From: Rachicladosporium sp. CCFEE 5018
Taxonomy: Eukaryota > Ascomycota > Dothideomycetes > Cladosporiales > Cladosporiaceae
Reading direction: 5' to 3'
Length of the DNA: 49,148 nucleotides
Assembly: GCA_002077045.2 (NCBI GenBank)
Contig: KZ111210.1
Coordinates: forward strand, 1 to 49,148
Shown here one piece after another: positions 1-10,570 of the stretch. Below the pieces are notes generated by a model. That model had not been told where the DNA came from. It did not search any database and worked only from the letters and a program-made list of their open reading frames with translations. Position numbers and translations under genes: made by a program. The number at the start of each line of letters is the position of its first letter. The first letter of the stretch is position 1.

Positions 1-461
1 ATGTCCAGACGACTCATAGCGAATTGCACTTCTCGCCGCCGCCGATGCTCCAGGTCCTTCAGGTAATCCAGGCCAGTCAATGCTTGAGGAAAGTCCACGC
101 ACACAAGTTCCACTGGGAAGCACTTTCCCACGAATGATGTGATGAAGCTCGGAGGCAGAGACGCAGGTTGTGCGGGTAGATTCGACATTTGAGCCATAAG
201 ATGCTCATTGAAAAGCTGAGTCGCTGAAGGGTCTTGCCACCCGGAAGGGGTGATCGGCGTGGTAGGCGAATTCGAGGAAGAGGAGCTTTGATATGAAGGA
301 AGCGGTTGAGCACGAGGGGCACAGTTCAATGTGTACATGCTGCGAAGGGGCATTTGGTAGCTCGAGCCGTAGTTGAGTGCATGGTCGAGTATGTGCTGGT
401 ACGACGAGCCGGTCGAGGACGTGTCTGAGGAATCCGAGCGAGTGTGTGGGAGGAAGTCCAT
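1..461 (-). CDS. Conserved protein of unknown function, left copy, 5' part only
   Basis: The start codon is at 461 on the minus strand and the reading frame runs off the window edge at base 1, giving about 153 residues. The product is nearly identical to the first 153 residues of the complete gene at 41293-42713, with one clear change by eye in a Ser-rich stretch. The N-terminus is low complexity (Ser, Thr, Pro, Gln). A better-ordered part follows, ending in an Arg-rich segment (EHRRRREVQF) that precedes the window edge. I recognise no known domain and assign no function. The gene marks the outer end of the left duplicated locus and reads away from RTG2. Whether this copy is intact cannot be told here. 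Confidence 0.75.
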   Translation of the reverse strand, partial: MDFLPHTRSDSSDTSSTGSSYQHILDHALNYGSSYQMPLRSMYTLNCAPRAQPLPSYQSSSSSNSPTTPITPSGWQDPSATQLFNEHLMAQMSNLPAQPASLPPSFITSFVGKCFPVELVCVDFPQALTGLDYLKDLEHRRRREVQFAMSRLD

Positions 462-3400
462 AGTGGGTGGCCGGCCTAAGAAGACGCGTTGTAGCGTGAC
501 AAAAGTGCGTGTTCAACGCGAGAAGTCCAGATGAGCATTCGTCGAGTCACGGGCTCGAGATGCAGTGGGCCTGCACGTGCTGATGTAATGTTGTGTTTAC
601 TCCGCGTGTTCGAGAAGATCCAACGCCAAGCCAGTTCCAGCGGCTCGGTGCAGAAACAAACGGCAGCTGCGACCAAGGGAGTGCGTGCAAACACCAGTGA
701 AAGACAGCAACGAAAGTGATGTGTTCGAGGGTTGATGGGAAAGACGGGCGGACTACGGCGAGCACGCGAGGTATGTACGATGGGGTCGTCGGGAGGGTGC
801 ACGAGCACTGTGGGTCGAGGCCGAGCGGGTTCACATAATAATGTGGACAAACAAACTTCTGGCCATCCTTACAAGCCGAGGCCAGCGCTATGGCATTTTG
901 GGACGAGCTCAACTAGCATCGCACAATAACCTCTACGGGGAAGGGTCCTATGCGTGCCGCTCTCGACCTGGGGTCTCCTCGTCAACGATAAGCATCACAA
1001 TCTCGACGGCAGCTGCAATAGCATCGAGGTGCAGTAGCCCTGCCTGCGCACGGCAGAAGAAAGGAGTCCGCATCATGTCACGCAAATAACGCGACCCCGA
1101 CCAATGGAAATTCTGCATTAATCTACTGCACTTTCCCATCACAAGCACCGTTGACCAGTCTTGCAGCGGACCAGATTCCCAGTCGCCTATGCAGACCCCA
1201 GTCGTTAGCCTACGGCAGTGAAGCGGGCGGCTCAGGGCCCGGCTACTAGAGAAAAGCAGAACAGGTCCAACCAATTGAGAAGAAGCCGAGAGGGCGCCCA
1301 ACATCTCGATCCCGGCGATGTGGCTTCTGCCACGCGACATTTCATCAAAACGCGAGGAAGACGCGCTGCGGAATCATCTAATTCACGCCGCACCCACGCC
1401 TCAGGCGATGTTGGTGGTGTGCTGTGCCGTGGCCTGCTTGCAACATCACGGAACACATATTGCGGTTACTTCGCGGCACGGGCAGGAGCTACCGTTGATC
1501 ATCGCTCTCCACCGGCGAGAATCTGAGAAACCGTAAGGCTCCCGGATGCTTCTCACGCACGCTAGGGGCACAAACTCAACTCCCGCTTTTGAGCGTTTGG
1601 TGAGAGCGCCACTGCATCTTCTATCACGCCCAGTTCCCCGATGATATTTCATCACGAGCTAGCGTGGGCGTATGTCATGATTGCAAGCTGATGCAAGGTA
1701 TTCTCGTAGCTATGGGCAGGCTGCATGACGGTGCATGATAGCTCACCATTGGATTTCCGCCGGATCATCGAAATCGCAAAACGCAGTAAATCAGCATTCC
1801 AAGTTGCTGGTATTTCCACAGCTGGAAATCCCACGCGACAACGGCGTGGGTGGACACCCGATAGGGCGGCACTGTACCAGCAAACGCCTCGTAATCTCAC
1901 ATTCGACCGTTCTAGAGGGTACGGTAACTTCTCGCGCGGTGGGGTGATGAGATGATACTCCCCATCACGAATCTCCACATCGTTGCGAGACGCTCAATCC
2001 GGCACTTGCTTAACGATCGGCAACACTTTGCTTCTACGATGCTTTGCCGCCACAAAGTCACAGTCGCGCTGTGGGATGTCCGACGTGTTGTTGACCAGAA
2101 ACCATCCGCGCGTCGTACGCCTGACGCCCAGCTGTTCACTTGTGGATTACTGCCGTGATGCTGAATTCCTGATGTAAGCACTACGCCGGATGTCACTGCG
2201 TGCAGTTCACGCGGCCCAGTACACAGCAACCTGGCCAGAGGAGTACCCTACACGTCTTCCGGTTCTCACGCGGACTTGTCGACCATATCTCTGCGTCTCC
2301 AAGCTTGTTTGTGCTCCCAACTCGAAGCGCATGCAGTGCATCAGCGTCGCGCGACCGGGTTCTCTTACACCGCACGGTGCTGCGATCGAGGCTGCAGTTC
2401 TTTTGTTTGCTCGCCCCAAATAAAATATGGCCTCTGACCGTCAACGCCATGCCGTACTGGGCATGACTGAGGTGAGCACTCTCACGTCGCATCCATAGTC
2501 AATACGTGATGGTATGCTCCATCTCTGGACTAGACCGCTTGCACAACGTGCACGATCATAAAATGGCTTTCGGTCCCGCACTCCGCCTCCGTCCACCACA
2601 TCACAAACAGCAATCAGCGACCCATTCTCCGAGGAGCAGGCCAATCAAACAGCACTGTCTCGAAGCAGCGCACCGTCTGTGCAATCGCGGAGCATTTCCC
2701 ATTACCCGGATCCTAGTGACCGATCCCCCAGGTGATTGTCAAAGCTGACACGCAGTAGTACGGTAGTAGCTGCTGCAGATCCGGCTGTCTACGTCCCAAG
2801 GCGTTCCAAGAGCCGTGTACCAAGACTTCATTGCGATGTCTGTGGCGCTTGGCTTCTCAGCAGCCTCGTAAGCAAGCGTCAAGGATCCACCAGCTAGTAC
2901 TGTGAAGCACGGGATGAATGATCTGCCGCAACTTCACGGCGTGGGGAGTCCTGCTACAAGTGACTGATCGACCAAGCGTGTGGAAAAGCGTCCTCGAAAA
3001 CATCACCATCACATATGCTCAGGGGCTCGGAGATCGATAACGAGGACCAAATGTGTTCCCGTGACCGGCCTCATGCTACATTATTGTGTCGATCCCCCGA
3101 ACACGCCTATACCTGCCAGTGCACGGTGACTGCACATATAGGTAGCTACCACGCCTACTGTACACTACATCCACTCGGTGGCCCTTAGGTTCACACCGCC
3201 GACATCTGTCAGCGGAGTCGCGCGAAGTGGCTGACACTCACCCGTCTCCGCCGCATGATCGATGGCTGTGATGAGGACCGTGGTCCCCGGCCGACTACGA
3301 GACACTACTGGAGTGACATCGAAAAACCAAACCTCCCGCAGATCTCACTGCAATGGCCAGCATCGCGTCTGCTGCGGAAAAGCGGAACCTGTACCGAATC

Positions 3401-3647
3401 GACCATCGTGTCATGGAAAGGCGCATGGTGCCCTCCAATCGACAACTGCGTTGTGGTGCGACCAACATTCCGATCTGTTCCCCCAGACCACGACTTACAT
3501 CATGCTGAGCTCGCACTGCTTCTGCCAAATGCCACGATGGTTGGCGCAGCTATCGCTGTCGACGTCCGCAACATTCGCAGCGTCCAGGCGACAGTGAGTC
3601 TTTCCTGTCGAGGTTGCGTGCCTTGTAATGTCGCAAGGGCGTGCCAT
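462..3647. other. Intergenic region of duplicated block A, no gene supported
   Basis: About 3.2 kb lies between the divergently oriented 5' end of the unknown gene and the 3' end of RTG2. It is strongly similar to 38140-41292 on the opposite strand. Several open frames of 60-130 codons occur on both strands. Where I compared their translations with the other copy, most differences were amino-acid changing or broke the frame, so I see no sign of protein-level selection. The stretch nearest 462 should hold the promoter and 5' UTR of the unknown gene. A group of short hairpins lies at 1811-1860. No tRNA, transposase or simple repeat was recognised. Confidence 0.6.
1811..1860. other. Tandem short hairpins in intergenic DNA, left copy
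   Basis: Two back-to-back perfect inverted repeats are visible. ATTTCCA (1812-1818) pairs with TGGAAAT (1823-1829) over a 4-base loop, and CCCACGC (1830-1836) pairs with GCGTGGG (1844-1850) over a 7-base loop. The second arm overlaps a further small GGGT/ACCC repeat ending at 1859. The whole group is kept without change in the other copy at 39904-39942. Role unknown; it could be a structured RNA, a binding site or chance. Confidence 0.45.
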
Positions 3648-5339
3648 TCACGTCGCCGTGCGTACCTCCACGGCGACCTTGAATCCTGCGCCGTCTCTTC
3701 CTCCGATCCATCTCTTTCTCTTCCCTACCTTCTCTAGTCCATGTATCTCCTGTTCCAAGACCTCGGCATCGATATCCTTACCTAACGTCACTCGTACCCG
3801 CAACACAGCGTCTCCTTTCTTGTCTTTCTCCCAAGTCGTCTCGAATCTCAAGCGCTCTCCAGCATGATGTTTCCATCCAGCCGGCCATACTGTCCCAATC
3901 AGCGCCGCCACAGCGCCGAGGTACTGCGCCCACCACAGCGTCCATGGCTCCTCGATGAGACGCTCCAGGCTGCGCTTGAACGTCTCGTCTGTTGGCGATA
4001 CGCTGTCGCCCCAGCGTGCACAGAGCAGAAGGCCTAGGAGCGCTCGAGACTCGTGAAGAAGTCCATGTACACTGGCCAGGACGCCGGATGTCGTGCTGCG
4101 CAGTGCTGCCGAGGCTTGCAGGTCCTTGGAGTGCGAGGAGTGAGTGTGCATTGTGTTCGCGAACGCTGTGAGTAAATTGCCGTCCACTGACGCAAGGCCC
4201 ATGGACGCGTGCCCCCTGTTATGAGAGTCAGGCGGTAAAGCTGAGCCCAGGAGATCGGCCAAGTTCTTTGTGCCATCACCCCACGCGAAAGGGCTTGTGG
4301 CTACGACCAGTGGGCTCAGAGCACGAACTTCTGCAGAAAGCAGTCCAGAGAGATACCCTTCTCTCACACCACCCTGACAGAACCGCACTTCCTTCACCGC
4401 AGGCAGACAATCCGCAAGCGTTCTGACCAAGAACGCCACCGCCGGTACCTGGCCAGCTCTTCGATCCGACACTCGAAAGATGCCCTCACTCTCTTCCTCC
4501 AACGCCGCCGCAGCAGCAGCCTGCACATCCGCAGTGTCCAGAAATTCCTCTCTCGAAGCCCTGAACCCGTTGATCACCGAAATCGGATACGGCTGCACAC
4601 GGTGTCGACTCATAAGCACATAACCCCATCCCCTGAATCCACCACCAGACAAGAACAACGTCACGCCTCCATCCTCCTTCTGCTCCTTTGTCACCTGGCC
4701 TTCGACCTCCAAGCTCTCGTAAGCCCCCTTCACAGCCGCACTGACCTCCTTCTCCAACTCCCCCGTCCTTCCCTCACCCAATCTGCGCATCAAAGCCGCA
4801 GCGCCAGACGGCATACTTACTGCACCCTTCTTCGGTGCTTCCTGGCCATCAAGCCAGCTTAGCTGTACGCTCCCGCCACCGAGATCCATTACCAACCCCC
4901 GTACGCCGGGGAGGGAACTCGCGACTCCTAAGGCGCCGATCCGTCCTTCCTCTTCCTTTGATAGAAGACTAATCTCCCACCCTACCTGGGCCTTCACTTC
5001 GGCAAGAAAGTCCGCCGAGTTGAGGGCCGTGCGCGTCGCTTCCGTGGCAAGGAGCTTCACGTTCGCTTCCGGGACGCTGAAGTCCAGCGTCGTGCGCTTG
5101 AAGTCCCGTAGCGCTGCTATCACCGCCGCGATCGTGGTTGAGGGGATTGGCTGCCGCTCGCCGGCTGATGAGGGAGGGTACTGGGCATCGTAAAGCGAGA
5201 TCCCACAGCGCGATTGGTGGAGCGTGGGCAAGATCCGAGCTTGAGATGGGTGAAGAGAGGTGATGGAGAAGCGGATGCCATTACTGCCTATGTCGACTAG
5301 GGCGTAGAGGTGCTGCGGATCGAACGTTTGGAGTGCCAT
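3648..5339 (-). CDS. RTG2: Retrograde regulation protein 2 (Ppx/GppA phosphatase family), left copy
   Basis: A single open frame gives 563 residues, close to the 580-590 usual for fungal Rtg2. The actin-fold ATP-binding motifs of the Ppx/GppA family are present in order: VDIGSNGIRFS near residue 15, EATRT near 100, MDLGGGSVQLSWL near 145, LSGGGFRGWGY near 225 and CQGGVREGYLSGL near 320. In yeast, Rtg2 is a cytoplasmic sensor that relays mitochondrial dysfunction to Rtg1/Rtg3-driven nuclear transcription; that role is inferred here by family. The gene is about 95% identical in protein to the copy at 36451-38139. The two differ completely in promoter and in the first 10-12 codons. It lies 469 bp from the 3' end of malic enzyme, both on the minus strand. 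Confidence 0.9.
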   Translation of the reverse strand: MALQTFDPQHLYALVDIGSNGIRFSITSLHPSQARILPTLHQSRCGISLYDAQYPPSSAGERQPIPSTTIAAVIAALRDFKRTTLDFSVPEANVKLLATEATRTALNSADFLAEVKAQVGWEISLLSKEEEGRIGALGVASSLPGVRGLVMDLGGGSVQLSWLDGQEAPKKGAVSMPSGAAALMRRLGEGRTGELEKEVSAAVKGAYESLEVEGQVTKEQKEDGGVTLFLSGGGFRGWGYVLMSRHRVQPYPISVINGFRASREEFLDTADVQAAAAAALEEESEGIFRVSDRRAGQVPAVAFLVRTLADCLPAVKEVRFCQGGVREGYLSGLLSAEVRALSPLVVATSPFAWGDGTKNLADLLGSALPPDSHNRGHASMGLASVDGNLLTAFANTMHTHSSHSKDLQASAALRSTTSGVLASVHGLLHESRALLGLLLCARWGDSVSPTDETFKRSLERLIEEPWTLWWAQYLGAVAALIGTVWPAGWKHHAGERLRFETTWEKDKKGDAVLRVRVTLGKDIDAEVLEQEIHGLEKVGKRKRWIGGRDGAGFKVAVEVRTAT

Positions 5340-5808
5340 GATGGAACAGATCCAGAAGAGTCCGCAAGATCAGAATGACAAGGCTTAGGAATATCAATAC
5401 GCTGTGCTGAGTTCCACTTCGAAGTCAGACCTTCGTTTCGCGGTCCGTGTATGTCGGAACACTTTCGTCCATGTACGTGTGACGGCTGCTCTTCGCTTGC
5501 TTTCAATCGTTTCTCTCGGGCTTCTCGAGTGGACTGTGTTAAGGTAGCAGTACAGTCTTCTTCGATAGCGAGAAAGTTAATGTACAGGAATTGTTATCAC
5601 ATGTGAATTTGACGTGTAGCTGGAGGCGTGATGTCATCTTGCGCATCGTCTACATTTCTGTGTGCTCTGAAGAAGTAAATATTGACAGGAGCTCCAATCT
5701 CATACAACGATATTTGTGTATGCCCGACCCCAATCCCGAGCATCTCCTCGTCCCACCGGCTACAGTGCAGCTCACCCAATCTCTCGTACAGCTTGCCAGC
5801 CTATAAGT
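5340..5808. other. RTG2 promoter / malic enzyme 3' flank, left locus, containing a rearrangement breakpoint
   Basis: This stretch separates the RTG2 start from the malic enzyme stop, both genes on the minus strand. The part next to RTG2 (5340 to about 5690) shows no visible similarity to the DNA upstream of the other RTG2 copy (35776-36450). From roughly 5690-5740 onward it matches the malic enzyme 3' flank at 29830-29942. It therefore contains the junction between the two duplicated blocks. No gene is seen in it. Confidence 0.6.
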
Positions 5809-8270
5809 CTAGCGCCCAGACGGAGTGCCATCACTTGCCCCACTCCCAGTATACCCCGTCACTTCCCTTAAAAGCGTCGGCTTCCCCTCCAGCGGCACCG
5901 TATCACTCAGAGCTTTGGCCCGTTGCTGTTGTGACTGTCCGGCACCTACCGCTCCATTAGCCTTATTTCCCTCCTCCTTCCCCTTAGAATTCACCGGCCG
6001 ACCCACCAACTCCGCAATCTCATTTTCAACCCTCTCCCCCTCCTTGAAAGGATCGTACATCCGCTCCCGGATATACTGATCCAGCTCTTCGTCGCCGATG
6101 TTGCGGAGTGCGAGCTCCCTGTCGACTTTGTCTTTCTGCGCAGCGCGGATGACACCGCGGGTCACGATTACCGAGACATCGCGGATGCGGCCGATGGCTG
6201 GGTAGAGCCAGTTTTGCGAGACTTCTTCGGGGAGGAGGGCGGTGGAGAGGGCTTCGGCGGAGGCGTAGATCATGTTTTGCGTTACGGAGACGGATTTGCT
6301 GAGGATGGCGCCCATGCCGATGCCGGGGAAGACGTACTGCGGCGTTGTTAGTGAGGGTGTCGGGTGGGAAGAGGAGGGACACATGGCTTACCATGTTGTT
6401 TCCTTGGCCGGGAACGAGGTCATTGCCGTCGTGGTGAAGGGTTGGGAAGGGAGAGCCAGATGCGAAGAGGCACTTGCCCTTAGTGTACTTGATCGCATCC
6501 TCGAAAGTACACTCGGACTTTGAGCTCGGGTTGGACAAGGGGAAGACGACAGGACGCTCGTTCATAGTTGCCATCTTCTCCAGGATCTGGGGTGTGAAGG
6601 CGCCTCCAATGGTCGATAGGCCCATCAGGATTGTTGGCTTGACGTAGTCCACGACTTCTTCCAGCGACTTATACTGCTTGCCCTCGTTGTCGTCCCGAGC
6701 GAAGTAAAGCTTGTGGTCTGCGAGCTTGCCACGGTCGTGTGCGACTAGGCCTTGCGAGTCGACTAGCCAGAAGCATCTCCGTGCTTGGTCTTCGGTCAAA
6801 CCTTCGTTGATAAAGAACTGCACGATCTGCTTTGCGACACCGACACCAGCGGAGCCGGCGCCAAGGAAAACCGCACGTTGGTCCTTGGCGGGTGTACCGG
6901 ATTGCTTTACAGCGTTGATGAAGCCTGCGAGAATGACAGCTCCAGTGCCTTGAATGTCGTCATTGAACATGGTGTAGGTGTTTTGGTATCGTTCAAGCGA
7001 AGGGAAGGGGTTCTTGAAGTCCTCGTACTGAATGACGATGCTCGGCCAGCGCTCAGTGAGTGCAGACATCATCTCGTCAAGGAACTCGCGCTCCTCATCG
7101 GGTGTGACCTTCGGTCTCCGCGAGCCCATGTATAGTGGGTCATTTCGCAGCTCTTCGTTGCCGGTGCCCAAGTCCAAGCACAGAGGCAGTGTCTTCTTGG
7201 GGTGTATGCCAGCACATGCAGTGTAGAGTGACAGCTTGCCCACCGGGATGCCCATGCCGTTTATTCCCAGGTCACCAAGTCCGAGGATGCGGCTACCGTC
7301 TGTGACGACCGTGATCTCGACCTCATGGGGCCAGTTCTGGATGACTGAATGAAGGTGGCCTTTGTCTGAGTACGACAAGTACATGCCTATGTTGAGTCAG
7401 CTCCTGCTCCAAGCTAGCTCGCTGCGGTCTCACTCACCTTCTGGGAATGTGTATAGCTCCGACCATTTCTGGCATGCCTCTCCTACCGTAGGTGTGTAGA
7501 TCAAGGGTGTGAGCTCCTGTAGCCAGCTGTTAGTCCCTTTCCCTTCGCTCCTCAAACTCTTGCTCCCTGGTCGAACTGACCTTGACATTTGCTGACAGTA
7601 GGCGGTAGAAGATATTGGCATTCGAGTTCCGCAGCACCGAAAGGTATCGGTATTTCTCAATCGGCGAGGGCTTAGCGTCGAGGATGGCCATACCTGGGCC
7701 AACTAGTCAGTGATGCTCGCTAACGGAAAATGGTCAGGCTAATGTGAGGTCATACATCTCGCTGCTTGCTGATCATAGCTCTCCACAGCTGGCGGTGTGA
7801 GACCATAGGTCTTGAGATACTTGCGAGCCTCGATCGAGTTCGCTGTGTCGTAGTCGGTGCTGCTCTCGCTGGTTAGCTAGACGGTCTATCGTGCTGAAGT
7901 CAAATCAGACTAACGCCGCAGGAAAATGGGTATGTCGTGCCGGAGCATGGTGGTGTGCATGCTTGAGTATGACGGGTGGTGGTTGAGGTGCCGAAGCACT
8001 CGAAGCGTCTCTGCTGTTCGACATTCTGTTGTTTGTATGGGAGCTCCGGGGAGTGTGTGGAGAAGCAGTTGCTGAGATGGAGCTACGCTGTTGGTGAGCT
8101 ATAGGCGATTGTGATAAGGTGGTGAAGCTACGTCCGGAGCTATGCCGAGTCCGAGGTATATTACTAGGGATGGAGGTGATGCAGCGAGGTGTTCTGGCGG
8201 GCATTGGGGGTGGAGTCGGGTAGGGAAGATGGGCAAGTCTTAGGCTAAGTAAAGTATGCGCAGGACCCAA
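5809..8270 (-). CDS. Mitochondrial NAD(P)-dependent malic enzyme, left copy
   Basis: Malic enzyme decarboxylates malate to pyruvate with reduction of NAD(P). I read six exons: 8270-7915, 7868-7756, 7693-7581, 7516-7438, 7386-6392 and 6336-5809. The phases agree and give 727 residues. The family core is clear: KYLKTYGLTPP, ELTPLIYTPTVGEACQKWS, VTDGSRILGLGDLGING, the metal-site FNDDIQGTGAV, the nucleotide loop FLGAGSAGVGVA, and NPSSKSECT. The first 120 residues are rich in Arg, Ser and His and resemble a presequence; Met23 (8204) is an alternative start and Met83 (8024) would remove most of it. The second exon could begin at 7859 instead of 7868. The last intron is 55 bp. The gene is divergent from the HAM1-like gene. 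Confidence 0.92.
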
Positions 8271-9424
8271 TGGCAGGCCTACTAGCGGTCAATGCCTGCT
8301 GTGCTGCCGGATAGCTAATCAGCGTACATAAGGTACATAGAATGATGAACGTCCGTTGCAATTCCCGAGACAGCAACGTGAGAAGGAACAGACGTTGAGG
8401 TCGGGATATACGTGATGGAAGGAGTTTGCTCTACGTGGCGGTGTGACTACTGATGCAGTGAGACCCGGACGACTTCACCAGAGTCCGACGGAGTGATGAT
8501 GATAGGTTAGACGGGGGTGCTATGCCTGTATATGGGGATGTAAAGTCGGGGAAGGCTGCGGTGAGCTGATCGATGGCTGATCGCACAATACCTATCGCAA
8601 CTGTCCTGTCCTGCACTGTGGCTGTTCTGCGCACCTCAACAGCATACCACAGTGCTTCTACCCTTCGGAGTTCCATCTCAGCAACTTTTTTTGGTTGCTT
8701 ATCTCAAGATGCAACATGCCGGTCTCGGGAGTGGTGCAGATGCCGATAGCCACGCGAGAAGCTTGCAGACTGGGGGTCTACGGAACATGTCGGGTGTGCT
8801 GTCAATGGCTGCCTTCAGTGCAGTTCAAGTGCGGTATTCACATGTAAAGAGCTCCTACAAAACTCCGAGGCACACATCTCTCAATGCCTAGGCCTTCTCG
8901 AACACCATCTAGCTATCTGGCCGCCTGTGTCAGCCTCATGAGCGCTGCCCTAGATCCTCCGCTGTTTCTTCAAGCTTTGGCCCGACGCCAAGATGTTGAT
9001 ACAATGCGGCTGAATTGGAGTCTGGGGAAAGCTTTGGACGATCACCGGCCATGCGTTGGACCTGCGCGGACCTGAGACACACGACACGACGATTGTCCAG
9101 TCTCTGGAGTATTGATCAACTGCTTGACGTCTCCAAGGCGTCGTGGCAATCTCACGGAGAGACGACATAGCTCGACTCCCGCGGACAATGCATGCGTGAA
9201 CGATGTTCGCGATCTCTGTCGTCATTTGTAGCTGTGGCGCGTCATTTGGCGCGGAGCTGTGCCTTGTAACATGAAACTTTGAATGCGGCACGTCTATACA
9301 TGTACTGTAGCGCTGCTGCCTGAACAGCATCACCAGATTGAAGACCAAGGTAGTCGTGTGTAATCAGCAGCCGGTTCATCTCGTCATACCTAGCGGCACA
9401 CAGCACAACATCAAGCCAGCAACC
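8271..9424. promoter_or_regulatory. Shared divergent promoter region, malic enzyme / HAM1-like, left copy
   Basis: 1.15 kb separates the two divergent start codons. The region aligns along its length with 32398-33549 at about 95% by eye, including a short T-run near 8684. I see no additional gene and no motif I can assign with confidence. Confidence 0.5.
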
Positions 9425-10470
9425 ATGTCGTCCTGCTTCGGCTCCCGCAAGAAGCGCACCGGCGAACGCGAGCCCCTCCTCCCCCAATATGAGGACGAGA
9501 CGATACTGCAGCGCGAGCTCCATCAAAAGCTGCATACCTATCAGCAATTGCGCGCGATTTCCAAGGGTTTCATGCCCAGTACTGAGCAGACCATCATCAA
9601 CCTCCGCACTCTCCTCGCCTCGGATGTCCTCAACCCAGAGAACGCAGATCTGTCTGATAGTGGGAGGCTACTGACCAAACACACCAAGACATGGCTTACT
9701 CAGTTCATGGATTTGCTGCAGCACAAGAATGATAAGGATCAGATTCAGGACGTCATTTGGTTCTTGAGCAAGAGCAGGATTGACGTTGACGTCGAGGACA
9801 TCACGAGACGGGCGAGCAAGTCAAAGGCCAAGGCGGACACGGCAGCGGCCTACAAGAGCATACAGACGATAGGGTCATTACTCTTGACGAATTCAGACTT
9901 CAGGGTATTCTTGAATGACTTGAGCGTCGTGGGAAGGGAGGTGTTCAAGGACTCGGCATTCAAGCTGAGCAATGTCGCCAAGAAGACTGCAAAGAGAATC
10001 GAGCCATCACAAGCGGAGCGCCAGGCTGTTGCGAAGCCAGGCGATGACGCTGAGCTGGAACGACCCAGTGCGGAAGATTTGAGTCAGAACGTCGCTCAAG
10101 TCGGCAAAGAGATTGCCAATGGCACGAGTGAGGTGGCCAAGGTGGCTTTCAAGAGTGCTGAAGAGAAGCTGGAGGGTGATGAGGGTCAGACAATGCTCAA
10201 TCGCTTGCAGGAGGTTGTGACGAAGCTGCGCAAGAGGAATGACTACTCCGACTCGGTCTCGACACTGTCCCTACTGATCAAGCGGTATGCCATGGTGTAC
10301 TCGAGAGCTGCCGCAGAGGTTGCCAATGTCGTTCAAGAGGACGTCAATCAGAATGCAGAGACTGATCGCGCACTCCACAACTTCTGGATCTTCATCAAAA
10401 GCTTTGGTGATACAGCGTCCTGGGAGAAGTCCGAGGAGCTGCTCAAGCAAGTCTTCAGCCACAAGGAGAA
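9425..10470 (+). CDS. HAM1-like (HAM1_N domain) protein, left copy, cut by assembly gap
   Basis: The frame opens at 9425 (MSSCFGSRKKRTGEREPLLP) and runs 348 codons plus two bases into the 100 N gap. It corresponds to residues 1-348 of the 741-residue copy at 33550-35775, with about seven substitutions by eye. The upstream frame is open to 9338, but 9425 is preferred because the second copy starts at the same place. The C-terminal half is absent. The sequence beyond the gap codes for a different protein, so the truncation is most simply an assembly break. The product is expected to be a lipid-binding-like fungal protein of unclear role. Confidence 0.85.
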
Positions 10471-10570
10471 NNNNNNNNNNNNNNNNNNNNNNNNNNNNNN
10501 NNNNNNNNNNNNNNNNNNNNNNNNNNNNNNNNNNNNNNNNNNNNNNNNNNNNNNNNNNNNNNNNNNNNNN
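10471..10570. other. Assembly gap, exactly 100 N
   Basis: A run of exactly 100 N is a common placeholder for a gap of unknown size. The left side ends inside the HAM1-like gene (its last 393 codons missing) and the right side begins inside SYP1 (its N-terminal F-BAR part missing). The real missing DNA must be over 2 kb if both genes are intact, or else the two contigs are wrongly joined. Confidence 0.97.

Larger units (their letters stand above)
1..5304 (-). repeat. Duplicated block A, left copy (inverted relative to 36486-41753)
   Basis: The reverse complement of this block matches about 36486-41753, from the unknown gene through the 3.2 kb intergenic region to codon 13 or so of RTG2. By eye the match is roughly 95% in many stretches and higher in the unknown gene, with small indels. 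Similarity stops abruptly about 35 bases inside RTG2. The left limit is the window edge, so the true block may be longer. Confidence 0.85.
5700..10470 (+). repeat. Duplicated block B, left copy (direct relative to 29835-34595)
   Basis: This block holds malic enzyme, the shared divergent promoter and the first 348 codons of the HAM1-like gene. It matches 29835-34595 in the same orientation, with a near-constant offset of 24,125-24,134 bases. By eye the noncoding part is about 95% identical. The core of malic enzyme exon 5 differs at only about three residues. The right limit is set by the 100 N gap, not by a natural end. Confidence 0.88.

Noticed and set aside
476..850. 124-codon minus-strand frame just upstream of the unknown gene, shared with 40889-41278
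   Set aside because: It lies in the expected promoter/5' UTR. Differences between copies are mostly amino-acid changing, and no domain is visible.
1652..1978. 108-codon minus-strand frame shared with 39776-40048
   Set aside because: Both copies start alike, but nearly all differences change the amino acid and the ends differ, so there is no sign of protein selection.
3255..3737. 160-codon plus-strand frame overlapping the RTG2 3' end
   Set aside because: It is antisense to RTG2 codons in part, and the equivalent stretch in the right copy is broken, so it looks like a chance frame.
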